Shown here one piece after another: positions 61,801-64,000 of a DNA stretch of 64,000 nt. Origin of the DNA: Cercis canadensis (taxonomy: Eukaryota; Streptophyta; Magnoliopsida; Fabales; Fabaceae). The number at the start of each line of letters is the position of its first letter. Position 1 is the stretch's first letter. The notes below the pieces were generated by a model, which had not been told where the DNA came from, did not search any database, and worked only from the letters and a program-made list of their open reading frames with translations. A program made the position numbers and the translations under genes. The stretch spans positions 248,001 to 312,000 of the forward strand of contig QAOA01007233.1 in assembly GCA_003255065.1 (NCBI GenBank). The letters run 5' to 3'.

Positions 61801-64000
61801 GAGGACTGAGAGATGCATGCAATAGGATTACCAGGCTGAGCAATAGAGGCAATGGAGGTGGACCGCTGGTTGTCTTGGAATCTGAGGAACTCATTGTAAT
61901 CAGCAGCAGAGACGGATACAGTTCCAGATGGAGTGCCAGAGGAGGAACCATACTGTGCAACATTAGCAACCTTAGAAGGTCAACCATGAAGGAGAAAGCA
62001 GCGATCCACTGTATGGCCAATTTTATTGCAGTGAGTACATCGGGGGCAATCTCTATTTCGAGCTTGCTGATCACCACGTCCTCCCTTACCATCATCTCGA
62101 TGGTTCACTTGAGAGGCTAGAATAGTAGAATCAACTGAGCTAGTCGAAACAGAGGTACCTGTAGGTGTGGAAATACGGATTAACTGCTCAAATATCGTGT
62201 CCATAGTAGGAACCCCAGGGTTGGCCAGAATTTGATTACGGACCAAATCCAATTCAGAAGGCAGGCCAGCAAGTGCAAGGACCATAAAGAATTTGCCACG
62301 ATGTGCCTCTTGTTGAGCGACATCAATTGAGAATGACATCATCTCATTAAATTCCTGTCTCGATCTGTCCCAGATAAGTTTGCATATCCAGATCCTGTTT
62401 CTCAAGAGTTTTCATTTGAGAGACAACAATATACAAACGATTTATATCGTTTGAGTAGAGTTTCTTGGTCTTCTGCCAAACCTCATAACAGGTACGATAA
62501 GGTCGGTATTGGCCAACAAGAGCATGATCAATAGATTGCCAGAGAACATTACAGAGATAAGCATCAGCTTGCTTCCACTTAGGCTGATCTTTAGTAGGGA
62601 TGTCTTTAATTTGTTTTACTAAATGTTCCTCATGGCCCTGACCTAAAAACCACAACTCTACAAAGGCTGACCAAGTCATATAGTTGCCAGAGCCAGTTAA
62701 TTTCTCAGCACATATAGTTGGAGTAGAAGAAAAAGTAAGGAATGAATGGTGACCAGAAGTTTCCTTGTCTGAAGAAGCCATTTGGATATGTTACGAACCT
62801 TTTACAAAGCAGAACAGACCTGTTAGGATGCTGTCTAGGTCAGAAAACACCAAAGTGAGGGCAGGAAAAGGTCGGAAATACGCCAGAGGAGAGATCTGGA
62901 AAGTTTCACGGTGATCGGAGAAGACACGCGCCTCCACGCACGGAAGAAGCTGGCGGCGCGTGGGTGTCATGCGCAGAGACTATAGCGGCTCGTGTAGGCG
63001 CGTGCAGCAGAGGATGGCGACGGGTTTCCGGGGAAAGGCCGGTTGGAGGGTTCTGAGGTTGACTATGGAGGTGGATTTGGGAAAATCGAATCCTAGGGTG
63101 GCGAGAGAGGAGCACAGCCACTAAACCCTAGGGGTAACACTACTGGAAAGGAAAGCACAGCAGGGGAGCACCGCTGGAAAATTGCACAGCGGGAAAAAGA
63201 GGAATTTTCTCACTAAAATTGCTCTGATACCATGTGAGAATAGTGGAAAAGGTTGTGAGACTAGCTTCTCACATATGTTATTTATACTAATTGTACAGCA
63301 ATAACGGGCCTAATCATAAGCTGATTACAAGCCTAAAAATATGCTATAATAACTACAGTATTTACAGCTAATATTCTAACAGCCTCTTAGTCATAAATGA
63401 AAATTAGCTATGTAGTGTGCTTTTGAAACTGCAAGTTTTGTGCCTGAACCACTCAATTTCTATGCAAATCAAATGTGTATGCTCTGACACTGGTACTTAA
63501 TGTTTAAGATTAGGTCAATTATATCCATGCCGTATCTCTTTTATTTATTATTATTATTATAATAGATCTCTCTCTGTTATGTCGATACTTAATGTTTTGA
63601 TCATGCGAATGCCTTTTTATTATTCCTCAATTTTCAAGGTTTTGGTTGTAAAAAGAAGTGTAAGGTCAGGTGGAACCGTGCTCTTTGTGTGGGGTTGTGG
63701 TGCTTTTGGTTGTAGAGTAATGAAAGAATTGCAAAGATGTTTACTTTACACCATCTTTGGAATAAATCAGCTTTATTTGCTTATTTGTGAGTGCGTGCTA
63801 ATTGTTTTTCTAGCAGGGTTTCCGTCATGTATTCAAATATTGTTTTATTAAAAAAANAAAAAAAAAAAAAAAAAAAGCCTTTTCTTTTGTACTCGTGGCT
63901 TCTTTCTCTATTTTTCTGATCTTATATTATGTTTTCTATTACTCAGGTTATTCTCCAATCCGAGACAATTCAGGAGTTGACAAAAACATCACAAGCACTA
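46881..64000 (+). CDS. NUA: NUCLEAR PORE ANCHOR (TPR/Mlp homologue), 5' part only
   Basis: Coiled-coil filament protein of the nuclear-basket side of the pore, acting in mRNA export and SUMO homeostasis in Arabidopsis. Exons: 46881-47186, 47286-47432, 47562-47660, 48444-48572, 48683-48775, 48869-48934, 50082-50171, 50267-50344, 50961-51070, 51289-51406, 51500-51592, 51852-51900, 52428-52531, 52606-52674, 53183-53323, 53417-53521, 53605-53718, 53827-53905, 54531-54583, 54667-54740, 55221-55323, 55430-55564, 55641-55739, 55824-55865, 55944-55997, 56248-56427, 56521-56568, 56979-57029, 57480-57563, 57646-57720, 57814-57998, 58074-58176, 63947-64000. They give 1110 residues in one frame, about half of the Arabidopsis protein, and continue past the window. 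Nearly all of it is heptad-rich, Glu/Lys-rich coiled coil. Blocks such as SGTALAASLLRDGW and AKYQEAVDALRHEQLGRKE match the family closely. The last visible intron (5770 bases) contains a copia element. Confidence 0.95.
56007..56057 (+). other. Second copy of a NUA exon beside N (56006), probable assembly duplicate
   Basis: After N at 56006 the last 51 bases of the exon 55944-55997 are repeated with one silent change (gccgca to gctgca), followed by the same donor gtgtgttt. The second copy has no acceptor AG of its own because it starts at the N. It therefore should not be annotated as an extra exon. Confidence 0.85.
58415..58568 (-). repeat. 3' LTR of the copia element
   Basis: On the plus strand begins TGTGAGAATAGTGG and ends AATATTCTATCA. 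Relative to the other LTR it has an extra repeat of 'gggcctaatcat', an altered stretch near its start and several point changes. Confidence 0.88.
58569..58580 (-). other. Polypurine tract of the copia element
   Basis: The minus strand reads CTTGAGGGGGAA directly before the 3' LTR, the standard position of the plus-strand primer. Confidence 0.85.
58576..62781 (-). pseudogene. Copia gag-pol, decayed
   Basis: The reading frame starts at the Met of MASSDKETSG (62781). Gag continues to a CX2CX4HX4C zinc knuckle (CTHCNKIGHTVDRC, about 62003-62045). The integrase has a HHCC-type region (ELFHRRLGHPS) and a DDE core (SDVWGPSR, RTFRSDNAREYF). Reverse transcriptase shows the YVDD box at 59513-59524, and RNase H ends near 58600. 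A frameshift in gag near 62375, in-frame stops near 61980, 60637, 60237 and 59541, and a frameshift near 59005 separate the parts. At least one stop (near 60237) is a TGA where Trp would be expected, consistent with decay of methylated cytosines, which I infer. The element cannot encode a full polyprotein. Confidence 0.9.
63221..63232 (-). other. Primer-binding site of the copia element
   Basis: The minus strand reads TGGTATCAGAGC immediately after the 5' LTR. This is the standard plant copia primer-binding site, complementary to the 3' end of initiator tRNA-Met. Confidence 0.92.
63233..63381 (-). repeat. 5' LTR of the copia element
   Basis: 149 bp; on the plus strand begins TGTGAGAATAGTGG and ends AATATTCTAACA, adjoining the GCCTC target duplication. 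Confidence 0.88.

Larger units (their letters stand above)
58415..63381 (-). mobile_element. Complete Ty1-copia retrotransposon, antisense in a NUA intron
   Basis: Two short LTRs (58415-58568, 154 bp; 63233-63381, 149 bp) begin TGTGAGAATAGTGG on the plus strand and end TCTATCA or TCTAACA. The element is flanked by a perfect 5-bp duplication GCCTC (58410-58414 and 63382-63386). The order on the minus strand is 5' LTR, primer-binding site, gag, protease region, integrase, reverse transcriptase, RNase H, polypurine tract, 3' LTR. Integrase before reverse transcriptase identifies copia (Pseudoviridae) and not gypsy. The total is 4967 bp; very short LTRs and this size suit the Ale/Retrofit-like lineage, an inference. 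The LTRs differ by several substitutions and indels, so insertion is not very recent. Confidence 0.93.

Noticed and set aside
62906..63121. Arg/Pro-rich minus-strand frame near the 5' LTR
   Set aside because: Lies in the untranslated leader of the copia element between the primer-binding site and gag; no domain.

Overview
This is a nuclear genome window from a eudicot plant. Introns are many and short with GT..AG borders, intergenic DNA is AT-rich, and the proteins are plant families (type II metacaspases, a class III peroxidase, a plant small heat-shock protein, the nucleoporin NUA). A legume is possible, judging by the style of the MITEs, but this is not shown. Nine runs of N (one or two bases each) mark gap joins; several are flanked by near-identical sequence on both sides, which looks like uncollapsed overlap.

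Layout: (1) 2.6-16.5 kb, + strand: a complete 32-exon FORGETTER1/strawberry-notch gene (my splice model gives 1252 aa), with three CACGTG boxes in the promoter, an inverted-repeat MITE in intron 5 and a Pack-MULE in intron 8 carrying an antisense piece of a pectin methylesterase/invertase inhibitor gene. (2) 17.1-23.9 kb, - strand: two tandem type II metacaspase genes (420 and 398 aa), the second with a palindromic MULE-type MITE in its single intron. (3) 25.4-26.8 kb, - strand: a PRX7-like class III peroxidase with one intron. (4) 27.9-28.5 kb: a solo LTR with a 5-bp target duplication. (5) 29.0-29.5 kb, - strand: a small heat-shock protein gene with clear heat-shock elements. (6) 29.8-41.2 kb: about 11 kb of AT-rich DNA with no convincing gene, holding a MITE family with 9-bp target duplications and a diverged tandem duplication. 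(7) 41.4-43.5 kb, + strand: a five-exon TAG-family DNA-3-methyladenine glycosylase (397 aa). (8) 46.9 kb to the end, + strand: the first 33 exons (1110 aa) of NUCLEAR PORE ANCHOR (NUA/TPR), with a complete but decayed Ty1-copia element inserted antisense in the last intron seen.

FGT1, a tandem metacaspase cluster and NUA also lie together on Arabidopsis chromosome 1 (At1g79350, At1g79340-79310, At1g79280), so this looks like a conserved syntenic block into which the peroxidase, sHSP and glycosylase genes and many transposons are interleaved. I found no evidence for an undescribed multi-gene system. The most unusual structure is the Pack-MULE hairpin in FGT1 intron 8.
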